A stretch of 64,000 nt of DNA from Sediminibacterium sp. C3 (GCF_000508085.1 NZ_KI669560.1:2607815-2671814); one strand, 5' to 3'. Numbered from the stretch's first letter, positions 7,826 to 16,995 are shown. Numbers and translations: made by a program. The notes: generated by a model from the sequence alone, not told the origin.

Positions 7826-8722
7826 CTAGGCTTTAGGATGCGCTTTCTGGTATACTTTCTTCAATTGCTCGATGGTATTGTGGGTATAAACCTGCGTGGC
7901 CGCCAGACTGCTATGTCCCAGCAAAGACTTAACTGCATTGATATCCGCTCCGTTATTCATTAAATGAGTGGCAAAACTATGGCGTAACACGTGAGGGCTT
8001 TTTTTATCAATGGTGGTAACCTGTTTCAAACGGGCATTAACCCATCCGTATACGGTTCGGCTATGCAGCGGCTTTCCGGCTTCATTCACAAAAAGCGGAC
8101 TGCCCGCAATAGAGGCTGCAGGCCTTTCAGCTATATAATTTTTCAGCTGTTCCATCAGGTCTTCAGCAGCGGGTATAATCCGCTCCTTATTGCCCTTCCC
8201 TAACACTTTTATCTGTGAATTGGCAAAATCAATCTGCCCCGGTTTCAAGTTCATCAATTCACTTAAACGCATACCGGTACTATAAAAAAGCAATAGAATC
8301 AGTCTTTCCGTTTTTCCCTTCCAATCATCCGAAAAAGGCATGTATAAAAACAAATCTTCCATCTGCTTTTTCTCTACATACACAGGCAATCTTTTCTGTG
8401 TTTTTGGAGAAACAACGGCCGTCATAGGGGTTGCTTTTAATACCCCCGTTTTCAACAAATACTTAAAAAATGATTTTAAACTCGAAATTTTCCGGTTGAT
8501 CGTCCGGGATGAAATCTGATCAGACTTTAACTCTGCCAGCCAGGAACGAACCATGGATGAACTGATAACACTTAAACCGGGGGCATCAAACTGGCTGGCC
8601 AGAAACTGGAAAAACTGTTCCAGATCGAGCTGATAGGCTTCCAGGGTATGAAAGGAATACCTCCGTTCGAACCTGAGATAGTTCAAAAACTCCTGTATTT
8701 CGGGATATTGAGGAATGGGCAT
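7826..8722 (-). CDS. xerC: Tyrosine recombinase XerC/XerD type
   Basis: 298 aa, the size of chromosomal XerC/XerD. The pair resolves chromosome dimers at dif during division. An N-terminal SAM-like core-binding domain occupies about residues 8-95. The catalytic domain has R152 (STGMRLSEL), H244 and R247 (HVLRH), H270 (LLGHSS) and nucleophile Y279. Neighbours rpsU and hpf and the lack of att sites or phage genes point to a housekeeping recombinase. XerC versus XerD cannot be decided without comparison. Confidence 0.88.
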   Translation of the reverse strand: MPIPQYPEIQEFLNYLRFERRYSFHTLEAYQLDLEQFFQFLASQFDAPGLSVISSSMVRSWLAELKSDQISSRTINRKISSLKSFFKYLLKTGVLKATPMTAVVSPKTQKRLPVYVEKKQMEDLFLYMPFSDDWKGKTERLILLLFYSTGMRLSELMNLKPGQIDFANSQIKVLGKGNKERIIPAAEDLMEQLKNYIAERPAASIAGSPLFVNEAGKPLHSRTVYGWVNARLKQVTTIDKKSPHVLRHSFATHLMNNGADINAVKSLLGHSSLAATQVYTHNTIEQLKKVYQKAHPKA

Positions 8723-8784
8723 AAAAAAAGTAGTCCAGATTACAACGAATCTACACTACTTAATCGTATGATGGAAGGGAAAAA

Positions 8785-8982
8785 TTATCCCTCGATCTTT
8801 CCGCTAGCGATCTGCTGCTTGTAGATAGCTTTCAACACTTGACCACGACGTACAACTGACGGCTTGGTGAATGCCTGGCGCTCTCTTAACTGCAACAAAG
8901 TCTTACTTTTCTCGAATTTCTTCTTGTACTTTTTCAGTGCCTTGTCGATGTTTTCGCAGTCTTTAGAATCGATAATTAACAT
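8785..8982 (-). CDS. rpsU: 30S ribosomal protein S21 (bS21)
   Basis: 65 aa. bS21 binds near the 3' end of 16S rRNA. It begins MLIIDSKDCENIDKALKKYKK and has the family RRGQVLKAIYKQ-like basic tail. The start is set by an unusually strong ribosome binding site, listed separately. In Flavobacterium, bS21 with bS6 and bS18 hides the anti-Shine-Dalgarno tail of 16S rRNA, and rpsU is one of the few genes with a strong SD, allowing autoregulation (known from the literature). It is probably the first gene of an rpsU-xerC-hpf unit. Confidence 0.95.
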   Translation of the reverse strand: MLIIDSKDCENIDKALKKYKKKFEKSKTLLQLRERQAFTKPSVVRRGQVLKAIYKQQIASGKIEG

Positions 8983-8990
8983 AGCTTATA

Positions 8991-9000
8991 TACCTCCTCA
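8991..9000 (-). promoter_or_regulatory. Strong Shine-Dalgarno of rpsU
   Basis: TGAGGAGGTA lies upstream of the rpsU ATG on the minus strand, with the GGAGGT core about 9 bases before the start. Almost no other gene in the window has a comparable site; most start regions are A/T-rich without GGAGG. It fits an autoregulatory SD sensed through bS21 occupancy of the ribosome. Confidence 0.85.
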
Positions 9001-9017
9001 GGTTATTTTTTAGGCGG

Positions 9018-9048
9018 CGAAGATAAGTCGCCGAAACTAATTGACAAA
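9018..9048 (-). promoter_or_regulatory. Promoter of rpsU
   Basis: Minus strand TTTG (9048-9045), a 19-base spacer, TATCTTCG (9025-9018). The -33 matches exactly and the -7 differs from TAnnTTTG by one base. The -33 lies over the last codons of ribE. The predicted transcript has a leader of only about 30 bases carrying the strong SD. Confidence 0.65.
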
Positions 9049-9645
9049 ATATTTATCCTTTTTTACGGCAATGGCCCTTTGTACATATTTACCCAATAGG
9101 TCAAACTCAATATTGACAGAATCTCCCAACGTTATTTCCTGGATACTGGTATGCTCAAAGGTATAAGGGATTATGGCTACAGTAAATGCATTGTCGCTCA
9201 CCTGAAAACAGGTTAGACTGGTGCCATTTACCGCAATTGACCCCTTTTCAATTACCAGGGCTGCAAAAGCAGGGTCAAACTCAAATCGATATTCCCAGCT
9301 TCCATCCAGGGTTTTAACCTCCCTACAAACAGCGGTACAATCTACATGCCCCTGAACAATATGACCGTCCAGTCGACCATTCATGATCATGCAACGTTCC
9401 AGGTTCACTTTCCTTCCAACTTTCCAATACGCCAGATTGGTTTTTCGTATCGTTTCCTCAATAGCAGTAACGACATAAGAGTCGCCTTCAATTTTTTCAA
9501 CCGTTAGGCAAACCCCATCATGAGCTATGCTCTGATCTACTTTTAATTCCGGCGCTATGGATGCACGTAAGGTAAAAGTTACATTGGTTCCATTGAACTG
9601 AATGGATTCCACAACACCCATTGTTTCTATGATTCCGGTGAACAT
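9037..9645 (-). CDS. ribE: Riboflavin synthase alpha subunit
   Basis: 202 aa from the ATG chosen here. It dismutates two 6,7-dimethyl-8-ribityllumazine molecules to riboflavin. The start MFTGIIETMG is the conserved N-terminus of the family, so the upstream in-frame extension is not used. Two lumazine-binding barrels are visible: residues about 1-90, including DGVCLTVE, and about 95-190, including GHIVQGHVDCTA and GTSLTCFQV. It lies 64 bases downstream of hscA. I saw no FMN riboswitch upstream. Confidence 0.95.
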   Translation of the reverse strand: MFTGIIETMGVVESIQFNGTNVTFTLRASIAPELKVDQSIAHDGVCLTVEKIEGDSYVVTAIEETIRKTNLAYWKVGRKVNLERCMIMNGRLDGHIVQGHVDCTAVCREVKTLDGSWEYRFEFDPAFAALVIEKGSIAVNGTSLTCFQVSDNAFTVAIIPYTFEHTSIQEITLGDSVNIEFDLLGKYVQRAIAVKKDKYFVN

Positions 9646-9709
9646 ACTTGATTGAACAGAATTTTCATTTAAAAATTGTGCTAACATTTTTGCAGAAACT
9701 TAGCATTAA

Positions 9710-11566
9710 CTAAACCTGCTTTCCTTTTAAAGCCCCACTCACTGCCTGATCCATGGCCCTTTCTGCAAAAGGTCTGCTGATTTCATTTAGCTCTTCAATT
9801 TTGGTCTGAATCAGATTTTTATCATTCATAGTCAATGCCATCTGCAGGTTCTGCATAGCACTGGCCGTAGCAATCATTTCTTCTTTTGTTAACAGCTCGG
9901 CATTTTTGGCAATGAACTTCTCAGTAACAGATAAAATCTGTTCTGCCTCTGTTCTGGCTTCTACCAATGCCCGGGTTTGCATATCATCTTTTGCATGTGT
10001 AATGCTATCCATTAGCATTTGTTCTACTTCTGCATCCGTTAAGCCGTACTGAGGTTTTACTTCAATACTTTGTTCCACCCCACTTCTTAATTCTTTGGCA
10101 GTAACCGATAGAATACCATCTGCATTGATCAGAAAACTCACTTCTACTTTGGGCATTCCAGCCGGCATTCCTGGAATTCCTTTAAAATTAAATTCAGCCA
10201 GTTTTCGGTTATGTTGTACCAGATCTCTCTCACCCTGAAAAACAGATATCCGCATAGAACCCTGTCCATCTTTTTGCGTGGTATATTGACGTGAAGCCCT
10301 GTTGGGAATTTTAGCATTTCGCGGAATTAAAACATCCATTAATCCCCCCATAGTCTCAATACCCAGACTCAAAGGCGTAATATCCAGCAATAAAAAATCT
10401 TTGTTCTTACCCGCTAAAATATCAGCCTGAACCGCAGCCCCAATGGCCACCACTTCATCCGGATTTACAGAGTCATTAACAGGTTTACCAAAATAGGCAC
10501 TCACTTTATCTTTTACCAATGGCACACGGGTACTCCCCCCTACCATTATTACAGCATCAATTTCAGTGGTCTGCAAACCAGCATCAGACAAGGCTTTGGA
10601 GCAACATTCAATTGTTTTATTTACCAGAGGGATTAAACACGCATCAAATTCGGAACGACTGATACTAACTTTGTACCCGCTCCAGTCAGCAGCAAATTCT
10701 GTTTGCTGGCTCAGCGTTTTTTTGGCTTCTTCGGCCAGCAAGCGCAACGACTGTAACACTGCTTTATCGTTTTGTACTGCACTGAATGGAACATTGATTT
10801 GCTTTAACCAGAACTCCATAATAGCCCTGTCAAAATCATCTCCACCCAGATAAGTATCTCCGTTGGTGCTCAATACTTCAAAAATGCCATTGTTAATTTG
10901 CAATATGGAAACGTCAAAAGTTCCGCCGCCTAAATCATATACTGCAATGGTTTTATTCTCGTTTTTGTGAACCCCTAAACCATAGGCAAGACTGGCTGCA
11001 GTAGGCTCGTTTACAATCCGCAACACATCCAATCCCGCCAGCTTACCCGCATCTCTTGTTGCCTGACGCTGCGCATCATTAAAATAAGCAGGTACTGTAA
11101 TAACCGCTTTGTTTACCGGCGTTTTCAGAATATGCTCAGCTCTGTTTTTTAGTTCCTTTAAAATAAAAGAACTCAACTCAATCGGAGAATAAAAACGGTC
11201 TCCAATCTGCACTTTTACCAGGCTATCTGTATCATCATCAATCACTTTATAGGTAAAGAATCCGGCATTTTCTTTTACATCCTTATAACTCTTCCCCATG
11301 AGTCTTTTAGCGGAGAAGATTGTATTGGAAGGATCGGTTTCCAGATAGGTTTTAGCCTGCTCCCCCACTTCAGCATTTCCAAATGCATCAAAGTGTACCA
11401 CGCTGGGCACAAGGCTGCTGCTATTGTGCTCTTGCAATGCTACTGGTTGCTTGCTCTCCGGATGAATAATGGCCACCAAACTATTGGTAGTGCCCAGGTC
11501 TATCCCAACAATTACTTCTTCCTGCTGTAAACTACCGGTCGCTATATTAATACCAATCTTTGCCAT
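9710..11566 (-). CDS. hscA: Fe-S assembly chaperone HscA (Hsp70 family)
   Basis: 618 aa. HscA is the specialised Hsp70 that helps move Fe-S clusters from IscU to apo-proteins. The phosphate-1 motif [14 protein letters not shown] follows an N-terminal extension of about 18 residues, as in E. coli HscA and unlike DnaK. Other motifs are [15 protein letters not shown] (about 208-222) and [12 protein letters not shown]. The C-terminal lid is short and lacks the DnaK EEVD-like tail. No isc genes or hscB are adjacent, so the isc operon must be elsewhere. Confidence 0.9.
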   Translation of the reverse strand: MAKIGINIATGSLQQEEVIVGIDLGTTNSLVAIIHPESKQPVALQEHNSSSLVPSVVHFDAFGNAEVGEQAKTYLETDPSNTIFSAKRLMGKSYKDVKENAGFFTYKVIDDDTDSLVKVQIGDRFYSPIELSSFILKELKNRAEHILKTPVNKAVITVPAYFNDAQRQATRDAGKLAGLDVLRIVNEPTAASLAYGLGVHKNENKTIAVYDLGGGTFDVSILQINNGIFEVLSTNGDTYLGGDDFDRAIMEFWLKQINVPFSAVQNDKAVLQSLRLLAEEAKKTLSQQTEFAADWSGYKVSISRSEFDACLIPLVNKTIECCSKALSDAGLQTTEIDAVIMVGGSTRVPLVKDKVSAYFGKPVNDSVNPDEVVAIGAAVQADILAGKNKDFLLLDITPLSLGIETMGGLMDVLIPRNAKIPNRASRQYTTQKDGQGSMRISVFQGERDLVQHNRKLAEFNFKGIPGMPAGMPKVEVSFLINADGILSVTAKELRSGVEQSIEVKPQYGLTDAEVEQMLMDSITHAKDDMQTRALVEARTEAEQILSVTEKFIAKNAELLTKEEMIATASAMQNLQMALTMNDKNLIQTKIEELNEISRPFAERAMDQAVSGALKGKQV

Positions 11567-11636
11567 AGTTCTATTCGAATTAAAGTGCGAAGGTATTACA
11601 ATTGAACAGCCCCGTTGTTGCGATTTACGAAATCAA

Positions 11637-12023
11637 TTATTTAGCCGGATCCTGCACCACGGTGGTGGCACTGGCAAAATCGTGTAATGGACCACCCAGA
11701 AAAGGGCTAAAAAACAAGTCTATCAACGTTAACCTTAATAAACTTCTGAAACCAATCATATACCAGTTGGGGCGCTTTCCGTTTTTGGCCATCACTCTTG
11801 AATAGGTCAGCCATTTCCCGGGCGTCTTTAAGAAGACTAATTCGAATAAAAAGTAATAAACAAACATCAAGGGAAAGAAAAACCATCCGAAATGAAAAGG
11901 CGTGTACCGCCAGTAAACCACATAAAAATGATACCATTTAAATAACACAATGGCCAGGATGGTAATAAGTATGGTATCGATAAAAAAATTGATTGCCCGA
12001 GTTCCGTCGCCTACACTTTTCAT
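11637..12023 (-). CDS. RDD-family membrane protein
   Basis: 128 aa with hydrophobic segments at about residues 11-25, 44-66 and 90-108. The N-terminal GTRAINFFIDTILI fits the R-x-x-x-x-x-D pattern of RDD proteins, and KTPGKWLTYSRVMAKNGKRP matches their second conserved part. Such proteins are poorly characterised; some have been linked to sodium/proton exchange. It starts 82 bases from divergent tyrS. Confidence 0.75.
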   Translation of the reverse strand: MKSVGDGTRAINFFIDTILITILAIVLFKWYHFYVVYWRYTPFHFGWFFFPLMFVYYFLFELVFLKTPGKWLTYSRVMAKNGKRPNWYMIGFRSLLRLTLIDLFFSPFLGGPLHDFASATTVVQDPAK

Positions 12024-12104
12024 GTCTGATAATTATGAAGCAAAGGTAGCGCATTGGCCAATTGAGTCTAACTTTTGTACATTTGCCCCTCAAATACTTT
12101 TCAA

Positions 12105-13391
12105 ATGAACTTAGTGGAAGAATTACGGTGGAGAGGCATGTTGCAGGATATCATGCCTGGCACAGAAGAATTGTTGAATAAGGAAATGGTTTCCGGTTAT
12201 ATAGGATTTGATCCAACCTCTGACAGTTTGCATATAGGCAGTCTGGTTCCCATCTTGTTATTGGTGCATCTGCAAAGAGCAGGACATAAGCCTTTTGCGC
12301 TGGTAGGCGGTGCAACCGGCATGATCGGTGATCCCAGTTTTAAAAGTGAAGAGAGAAATTTACTGAGCGAAGAAGCTTTGCAGCACAATCTGGAGGGTAT
12401 CAAAAAACAATTGAGTAAATTTTTAGACTTTAGTTCTGACGCCCCCAATAAAGCTGAAATGGTGAACAACTATGATTGGTTCAAAGATTTCAGTTTCTTA
12501 AACTTTATCAGAGATGTAGGCAAGCATATTACTGTTAATTATATGATGAGCAAAGACAGTGTGCGCAAGCGTTTGGAAGGCAACAATGGTATGAGTTTTA
12601 CTGAGTTCACTTACCAGTTAATTCAGGGATATGATTTCTACTGGCTGTACCAAAATAAAAACTGCAAACTCCAGATGGGCGGTAGTGACCAATGGGGCAA
12701 TATTGTTACCGGAACAGAAATTATTCGCAGAAAAGCGGGAGGAGAAGCATTTGCGTTTACCTGTCCTTTGTTAACAAAAGCCGACGGTGGAAAATTCGGA
12801 AAAACAGAAAAGGGAAATGTATGGCTGGATCCGGAGAAAACTTCACCATATCAGTTTTATCAGTTCTGGCTAAATGCAAGCGATGAAGATGCCACCAAGT
12901 GGATTAAGATTTTTACTTTACTACCTAAAGAAGAAATTGATCAGTTAATCGCTAACCATGCTGCAGCTCCTCATGCGAGAGCATTACAGAAAAAACTGGC
13001 AGAAGAAATTACTTGTTTTGTACATAGCCGGGAAGACTATGAGTTTGCAGTAAAAGCTTCTGAGATTTTATTTGGCAATGCATCCACTGAAGCATTGGCA
13101 TCTTTGAATGAAAAACAGTTGCTACAGGTAATGGAGGGAGTTCCAACCGCTGAAATTAAGCGCAGCCAGATTGTAGCTGGATACGACTTAATCAGCTTAC
13201 TGGCAGACACAGGCGTAACACCCAGCAAAGGAGAATCCAAAAAATTACTGGCAGCAGGCGGAGTAGCCATCAATAAAGAAAAGATAGCTCCCGAAAAGAT
13301 AACTGTTGGCACAGCCGATTTGCTGCAAAACAAATATTTGCTTTTACAAAAAGGAAAGAAAAACTATTTTCTGGTAAGGGTTACTGAATAG
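12105..13391 (+). CDS. tyrS: Tyrosyl-tRNA synthetase
   Basis: 428 aa from the ATG at [11 protein letters not shown], which matches the family N-terminus; an upstream TTG extension is rejected. A class Ic synthetase that charges tRNA-Tyr. Motifs are the HIGH variant HIGSL in [11 protein letters not shown] (about residues 44-54), the tyrosine-binding YDFYWLYQ, the KMSKS variant KFGKTEKG (about 229-236), and a C-terminal S4-like RNA-binding domain. Its 3' end overlaps the convergent SGNH hydrolase gene by 11 bases. Confidence 0.96.
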   Translation: MNLVEELRWRGMLQDIMPGTEELLNKEMVSGYIGFDPTSDSLHIGSLVPILLLVHLQRAGHKPFALVGGATGMIGDPSFKSEERNLLSEEALQHNLEGIKKQLSKFLDFSSDAPNKAEMVNNYDWFKDFSFLNFIRDVGKHITVNYMMSKDSVRKRLEGNNGMSFTEFTYQLIQGYDFYWLYQNKNCKLQMGGSDQWGNIVTGTEIIRRKAGGEAFAFTCPLLTKADGGKFGKTEKGNVWLDPEKTSPYQFYQFWLNASDEDATKWIKIFTLLPKEEIDQLIANHAAAPHARALQKKLAEEITCFVHSREDYEFAVKASEILFGNASTEALASLNEKQLLQVMEGVPTAEIKRSQIVAGYDLISLLADTGVTPSKGESKKLLAAGGVAINKEKIAPEKITVGTADLLQNKYLLLQKGKKNYFLVRVTE

Positions 13392-14061
13392 TTTTTAACG
13401 TATTCCAGATAGCTTTTGCTACAAACTCATTACCGGCTGCGTTTAAATGAACACGGTCGGTAGTGAGTAATCCTTTCTCTGCATTATTCGGATTATTCGC
13501 AATCAGGTAATTCTGAAATTCCGTTCTTAAATCTGTACAAGGGATTTGCTTCTCCTTAGCATATTGTCTTAACCAATTACTATACATATTCAACTCACCG
13601 TCCTGCTCATTGGAATTGTCTTTTCTTTCTCCAATTACAGAGGGAGTACAAACCACTACTTTAGCACCCGCGGCCTGCAGCTTTTTCACAATGGCATCAT
13701 AGAACTCGGTGTATTTAACATAGTCGGTACCCGTACCGGCAAGGCGCTTATGCCAGACATCGTTAATGCCAACATAGATTACTACAATATCGGGTTGCTT
13801 GCTAAGCACATCTCTTTCCAGTCTCAAATACAAATCGGTTACTTTATTTCCACTTATGCCCGCACCCACCAATTCAAATTGATTGCTCAATCCTTCCTTC
13901 GCAATCATGGTCTCCATTTGCCGGATATAGCCACCTGCATCGGCCCCCATCTGGGTGATGGAGTCTCCGAAGAAAACAACTTTTTTTCTCTTCTGAAGGG
14001 TAAAACTCATGGTGATAACTGCACTGCAAATCAAGAGGAAAAGGAGGAATTTTTGTACCAT
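13381..14061 (-). CDS. SGNH/GDSL-family hydrolase, probably secreted
   Basis: 226 aa. An N-terminal signal-like segment ([20 protein letters not shown]) is followed by the GDSL block [12 protein letters not shown] (nucleophile serine near residue 34). Block III is [11 protein letters not shown], and the catalytic DRVHLN (D and H) lies near 203-208. Substrate is unknown; relatives include esterases and carbohydrate acetyl-esterases. It converges on and slightly overlaps tyrS. Confidence 0.85.
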   Translation of the reverse strand: MVQKFLLFLLICSAVITMSFTLQKRKKVVFFGDSITQMGADAGGYIRQMETMIAKEGLSNQFELVGAGISGNKVTDLYLRLERDVLSKQPDIVVIYVGINDVWHKRLAGTGTDYVKYTEFYDAIVKKLQAAGAKVVVCTPSVIGERKDNSNEQDGELNMYSNWLRQYAKEKQIPCTDLRTEFQNYLIANNPNNAEKGLLTTDRVHLNAAGNEFVAKAIWNTLKTIQ

Positions 14062-14156
14062 CTAGGTGTAATTGGGTTATGAAATTCAATTATTTAAGTA
14101 AAAGACCTCTTAAAGGTAAGAATTGAGCATTCATTTTCACTTTTTGAATGAAAAAA

Positions 14157-14188
14157 TTTGGAACAATTGAATACTCGTCTTATTTTTG
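14157..14188 (+). promoter_or_regulatory. Promoter of tRNA-Gln
   Basis: TTTG (14157-14160), 20-base spacer, TATTTTTG (14181-14188). This fits the Bacteroidota -33/-7 consensus and would start transcription roughly 20 bases before the tRNA. Confidence 0.75.
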
Positions 14189-14215
14189 CAGCCCATTCCA
14201 AAAGAATGGTCGGAT

Positions 14216-14286
14216 TGCCTGATAGTATAAGGGTAGTACAACTGATTTTGGTTCAGTATGTCTTGGTTCGAATCCAGGTCGGGCAA
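14216..14286 (+). tRNA. tRNA-Gln (anticodon TTG)
   Basis: A 71-nt cloverleaf with acceptor TGCCTGA/TCGGGCA, anticodon stem ACTGA/TCAGT with loop TTTTGGT giving TTG, and T-loop GGTTCGAATCC. The first U-A acceptor pair is the known glutamine identity feature. It is a single-gene transcript with its own promoter and terminator. Confidence 0.95.
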
Positions 14287-14291
14287 CAAGA

Positions 14292-14324
14292 AACCCGCAG
14301 CATAAGCTGCGGGTTTTGTTTTTT
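14292..14324 (+). terminator. Rho-independent terminator of tRNA-Gln
   Basis: A perfect 10-bp stem AACCCGCAGC/GCTGCGGGTT with ATAA loop, followed by TTGTTTTTT. It begins 5 bases after the tRNA. Confidence 0.9.
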
Positions 14325-14328
14325 ATGC

Positions 14329-14467
14329 GAGCACCATGAGCTTGCTCAATGGGGCGAGTAAAAAAACAAAACTAGCGCCGCGTTTACGCGGTGCGTGGTT
14401 TCTTGGGTAATGCAAAGCGGAGTGGATCAGCGCAGCTAATCCAAGCAGCCGAGTTGCCAAAGGCAAC
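14329..14467. other. GC-rich, hairpin-dense spacer of unknown nature
   Basis: Between the tRNA-Gln terminator and the heme oxygenase start, the sequence is clearly richer in G+C than its surroundings. It holds at least three small hairpins: GAGCA/TGCTC (14329-14347), GCGCCGCG/CGCGGTGC with a TTTA loop (14375-14394, one G-T pair), and GTTGCC/GGCAAC (14453-14467). An open frame runs through it into the heme oxygenase, but that extension has no family match I recognise and is probably not translated. It could be a dispersed palindromic repeat or the relic of an integrated element next to a tRNA. Confidence 0.4.
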
Positions 14468-14561
14468 GAAAGGCGTTTGGGTAATTCCCGATATTATAAA
14501 TGGTTTTCCCAATCCGTCACCATTCTACTCTTTTAAAGATGATTCTTTGCAAAAAGAAATT

Positions 14562-15107
14562 ATGCAATCATTATTAAAAGAACAAACTTCAGAAAAACAC
14601 AGAATAGCAGAAAGAAAACCATTCAACCTGAGAATGTTCAAAGGAGAATTGTCCGGGGCCGAATACCTCTTTTATTTAGAACAGCAGGAAGCCATTTTTG
14701 CAGCACTGGAAACAACTCCATTACCTTATAGTGGATTAAACAGATTACAGGCAATTCAAACAGATATAGAAGAGCTTGTAAAAAAAGGATATGAGCTAAA
14801 GGGGGTACTCCCATCAACACAGGCCTATAGCCAATACATCAATGAATTATCCCTGGCTGAAAAACAGCCACATATTTACCTGCATTATCTGGCACTGATT
14901 TATGGCGGACAAATGATGAAATCCAAAGTTCCTTCAAGTGGTAAAATGTATGAATTCAACAATATGGAAGAATGCATACAATCTATCAGAAGAATTCAAA
15001 GTGACGAATGGGTTAACGAAGTAAACAAAGGATACGACCATGTTATTGCCCTATTCGACGAATTAGAAAACACCTTATTCAGCAAAAAAACTGAAAGCTA
15101 TGTTTAA
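14562..15107 (+). CDS. Heme oxygenase-like protein (biliverdin-producing family)
   Basis: 181 aa from the ATG at MQSLLKEQTSEKHRIAE. The longer upstream frame is rejected because it crosses a structured non-coding-looking spacer. The family cleaves heme to biliverdin, CO and iron. The likely proximal heme ligand is H13 in SEKHRIAE. The distal-helix motif GDLSGGQ is represented by LIYGGQMMKSK (about residues 110-120). It suggests heme degradation or iron acquisition, but it is an orphan with no transport genes beside it. It overlaps the next small gene by 8 bases. Confidence 0.75.
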   Translation: MQSLLKEQTSEKHRIAERKPFNLRMFKGELSGAEYLFYLEQQEAIFAALETTPLPYSGLNRLQAIQTDIEELVKKGYELKGVLPSTQAYSQYINELSLAEKQPHIYLHYLALIYGGQMMKSKVPSSGKMYEFNNMEECIQSIRRIQSDEWVNEVNKGYDHVIALFDELENTLFSKKTESYV

Positions 15108-15264
15108 CTGGTTAGAAGATATTGGATGGATTGGATTCTGGTTCTTTTTTGCAAAAGGAATACTATGGATAATCGTTTTTGCCCTTTTATATGCAGGTGT
15201 AATAAAAAAATCAACATTTGAAAAGATAAAATCCAGGTTACAGATTTATAAAAAAAGCAAGTGA
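15100..15264 (+). CDS. 54-aa membrane protein coupled to heme oxygenase
   Basis: A small frame starting MFNWLEDIGWIGFWFFF and ending KIKSRLQIYKKSK. It has one long hydrophobic segment (about residues 8-34) and a basic tail, suggesting a single membrane helix with a cytoplasmic C-terminus. The ATG lies inside the last codons of the heme oxygenase gene (8-base overlap), so translation is probably coupled. A terminator follows 5 bases after the stop. I recognise no family. It could anchor or regulate the heme oxygenase. Confidence 0.6.
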   Translation: MFNWLEDIGWIGFWFFFAKGILWIIVFALLYAGVIKKSTFEKIKSRLQIYKKSK

Positions 15265-15268
15265 ATCA

Positions 15269-15299
15269 AAAAGTCCTGACTACACAAGTCAGGACTTTT
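15269..15299. terminator. Bidirectional terminator between convergent units
   Basis: A perfect 13-bp stem, AAAAGTCCTGACT with AGTCAGGACTTTT, around an ACACA loop. It has A-rich and T-rich flanks on the two sides, so it can end both the heme oxygenase transcript (plus) and the nucleotide-sugar operon (minus). Confidence 0.85.
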
Positions 15300-16118
15300 C
15301 TACTTTTTCAGTACCAACAATACCCCGTTCCCATCAGATTTATTACTGAAGTAATCTACTACCATCAATAAAAGAACCACTGGGTAAAACAGAATAACAC
15401 AAATACCTGCAATAATTTTAAGCAGATAATTCCCGGAAACAATCAGAGTGGTACAACTATTTAATAACTCGTGACTTAGTTTTCCGGCAGTTCCATAAGT
15501 ATATATTTTTTTACGTATGGCAAATCCGGCAGTCTCTGTCTTCTGTATAATTTCCTTTTCAGTATATACCCTCTTCCTATTGTTCACACTTTCGTATTGT
15601 TCAAACTTCTGAAAGATAATTGTATAGAGCCGGGTGATAAACTTACCATTAATAGGTACATAAAGAAGCAGCTGACCATTATCACCCAAACTTTTATACA
15701 TATTTTCCAAAGCAATATCATCTTTATCTATGTACTGTAATACACCTACACATAAACCAATATCTGCTTCCTCCTTCAGATGATCTGACTCTAGGTTGAT
15801 TAACTTACCCGATAAATTAGGTATAGCAAATAAACCCATGAGCTCAACTGATGGTGGGTGATAATCAGCTCCAATAAAAGTTGAGCTGGTAAACTTCCGG
15901 GTTAAAGGAACGATGTACTGCCCCTCTCCACATCCAAAATCAACAACAGTAAAAGGTGCAGGCAAGGAGGATAAAACAGACTTCCATTCCCGTACTACAT
16001 ACCACTTGCGCAATTGAGTCAGATAATTCAGACCGTACACCAACTTCACTAAAGAAGGAAATTTTCTTACAAAAGAGGGATACTGATATTGATACGCAAC
16101 AGATTGAAGCTTAGCCAT
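15300..16118 (-). CDS. Class I SAM-dependent methyltransferase
   Basis: 272 aa. The SAM-binding motif I is VVDFGCGEGQYIVPL (about residues 58-72); the motif III-like region is DIGLCVGVLQYIDKDD. The C-terminus has a hydrophobic stretch (about 231-256) that could associate with the membrane. It is the last gene of the nucleotide-sugar operon, overlapping rfbD by 8 bases, so a sugar- or glycolipid-modifying role is likely. The substrate is unknown. Confidence 0.8.
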   Translation of the reverse strand: MAKLQSVAYQYQYPSFVRKFPSLVKLVYGLNYLTQLRKWYVVREWKSVLSSLPAPFTVVDFGCGEGQYIVPLTRKFTSSTFIGADYHPPSVELMGLFAIPNLSGKLINLESDHLKEEADIGLCVGVLQYIDKDDIALENMYKSLGDNGQLLLYVPINGKFITRLYTIIFQKFEQYESVNNRKRVYTEKEIIQKTETAGFAIRKKIYTYGTAGKLSHELLNSCTTLIVSGNYLLKIIAGICVILFYPVVLLLMVVDYFSNKSDGNGVLLVLKK

Positions 16119-16995
16119 GTAATTGATCCATACAGTTTTTCAAACTAAGCTTCCAGTCTTTTAATTGAACCCCAAAAACTTCCGAAATGTTTTTCACATC
16201 CATCACAGAATAAGCGGGTCTTTTTGCAGGCGTTGGAAAATCAGAAGTAGGAATGGGATGAACCGTGCAGTTCAACCCAGCTAAATCCTTGATGGTAGAA
16301 GCAAAATTGAACCAGGTAATTGCACCTGTATTGCTGTAATGAAAAATACCAGAACGATTGTTGCCCTTGACTGAAGCATTCACAATTTGCATAATCGCTT
16401 CTGCTAAATCAGCAGCATAAGTAGGACAACCCTGCTGGTCCGCCACTACTTTAATTTCAGGACGTTCCTTCATTAAACGTAGCATGGTCTTCACAAAATT
16501 ATTTCCATGGGTACTGTAAACCCAGGAAGTTCTAATGATGATTGTGTCAGGATTGTTCTCCAAAGCCTTTTGTTCCCCAATGGCTTTGGTATATCCATAA
16601 TAGTTAACAGGATTGGTTGGAGTATCGGTAGTATAAGGAGCTTTGCCCTGACCATCAAAAACATAGTCCGTTGAAATAGTGATCAACCGGGTTTGATACT
16701 TAGCACAGCAGGAGGCAATTTCACCAACCGAAATGGCATTAATGGTTAAAGCCAGTTCCTTTTCTGTTTCAGCCTTATCCACTGCAGTGTAGGCTGCACA
16801 GTTTATAAAAAACTGCGGCTTAACCGAATTAAAAAAAGGTGCTATCGTTTCCGGTGCTGCTAAATCAAGCAGGGTCCTGTCAGTAAAAATAAACTCGAAC
16901 CTATCCTGAAAGGAAGAAGCCAACTGTTGCAATTCCCATCCAAGCTGACCATTCTTTCCTGTAACAACAACAATTGGCTTCATATGTAAAATCAA
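16111..16995 (-). CDS. rfbD: dTDP-4-dehydrorhamnose reductase
   Basis: 294 aa from the first in-frame ATG; a second ATG 4 codons in (MKPIVVVTGKNGQLG) is also possible. It reduces dTDP-4-keto-L-rhamnose to dTDP-L-rhamnose. The NAD(P)-binding VTGKNGQLGWELQQL and the catalytic YxxxK in YYGYTKAIGE are present, with the SDR TISTDYVFDG upstream. The partner genes rfbA, rfbB and rfbC are not in the window, which is unusual since rfbD commonly travels with them. Confidence 0.9.
   Translation of the reverse strand: MILHMKPIVVVTGKNGQLGWELQQLASSFQDRFEFIFTDRTLLDLAAPETIAPFFNSVKPQFFINCAAYTAVDKAETEKELALTINAISVGEIASCCAKYQTRLITISTDYVFDGQGKAPYTTDTPTNPVNYYGYTKAIGEQKALENNPDTIIIRTSWVYSTHGNNFVKTMLRLMKERPEIKVVADQQGCPTYAADLAEAIMQIVNASVKGNNRSGIFHYSNTGAITWFNFASTIKDLAGLNCTVHPIPTSDFPTPAKRPAYSVMDVKNISEVFGVQLKDWKLSLKNCMDQLHG

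Noticed and set aside
7826..8722. Phage or integron integrase
   Set aside because: Size and neighbours (rpsU, hpf) fit a chromosomal Xer recombinase; no att repeats, cargo or phage genes.
9646..9709. FMN riboswitch upstream of ribE
   Set aside because: The gap is only 64 bases and lacks the conserved RFN core; the gene is downstream of hscA on the same transcript.
12075..12104. TTG-initiated extension of tyrS
   Set aside because: The ATG at 12105 matches the conserved N-terminus; the extra residues look non-coding.
14391..14561. N-terminal extension of the heme oxygenase gene
   Set aside because: The extra ~57 codons cross a hairpin-rich GC-rich spacer and lack family similarity; the ATG at 14562 begins at the conserved HO helix.
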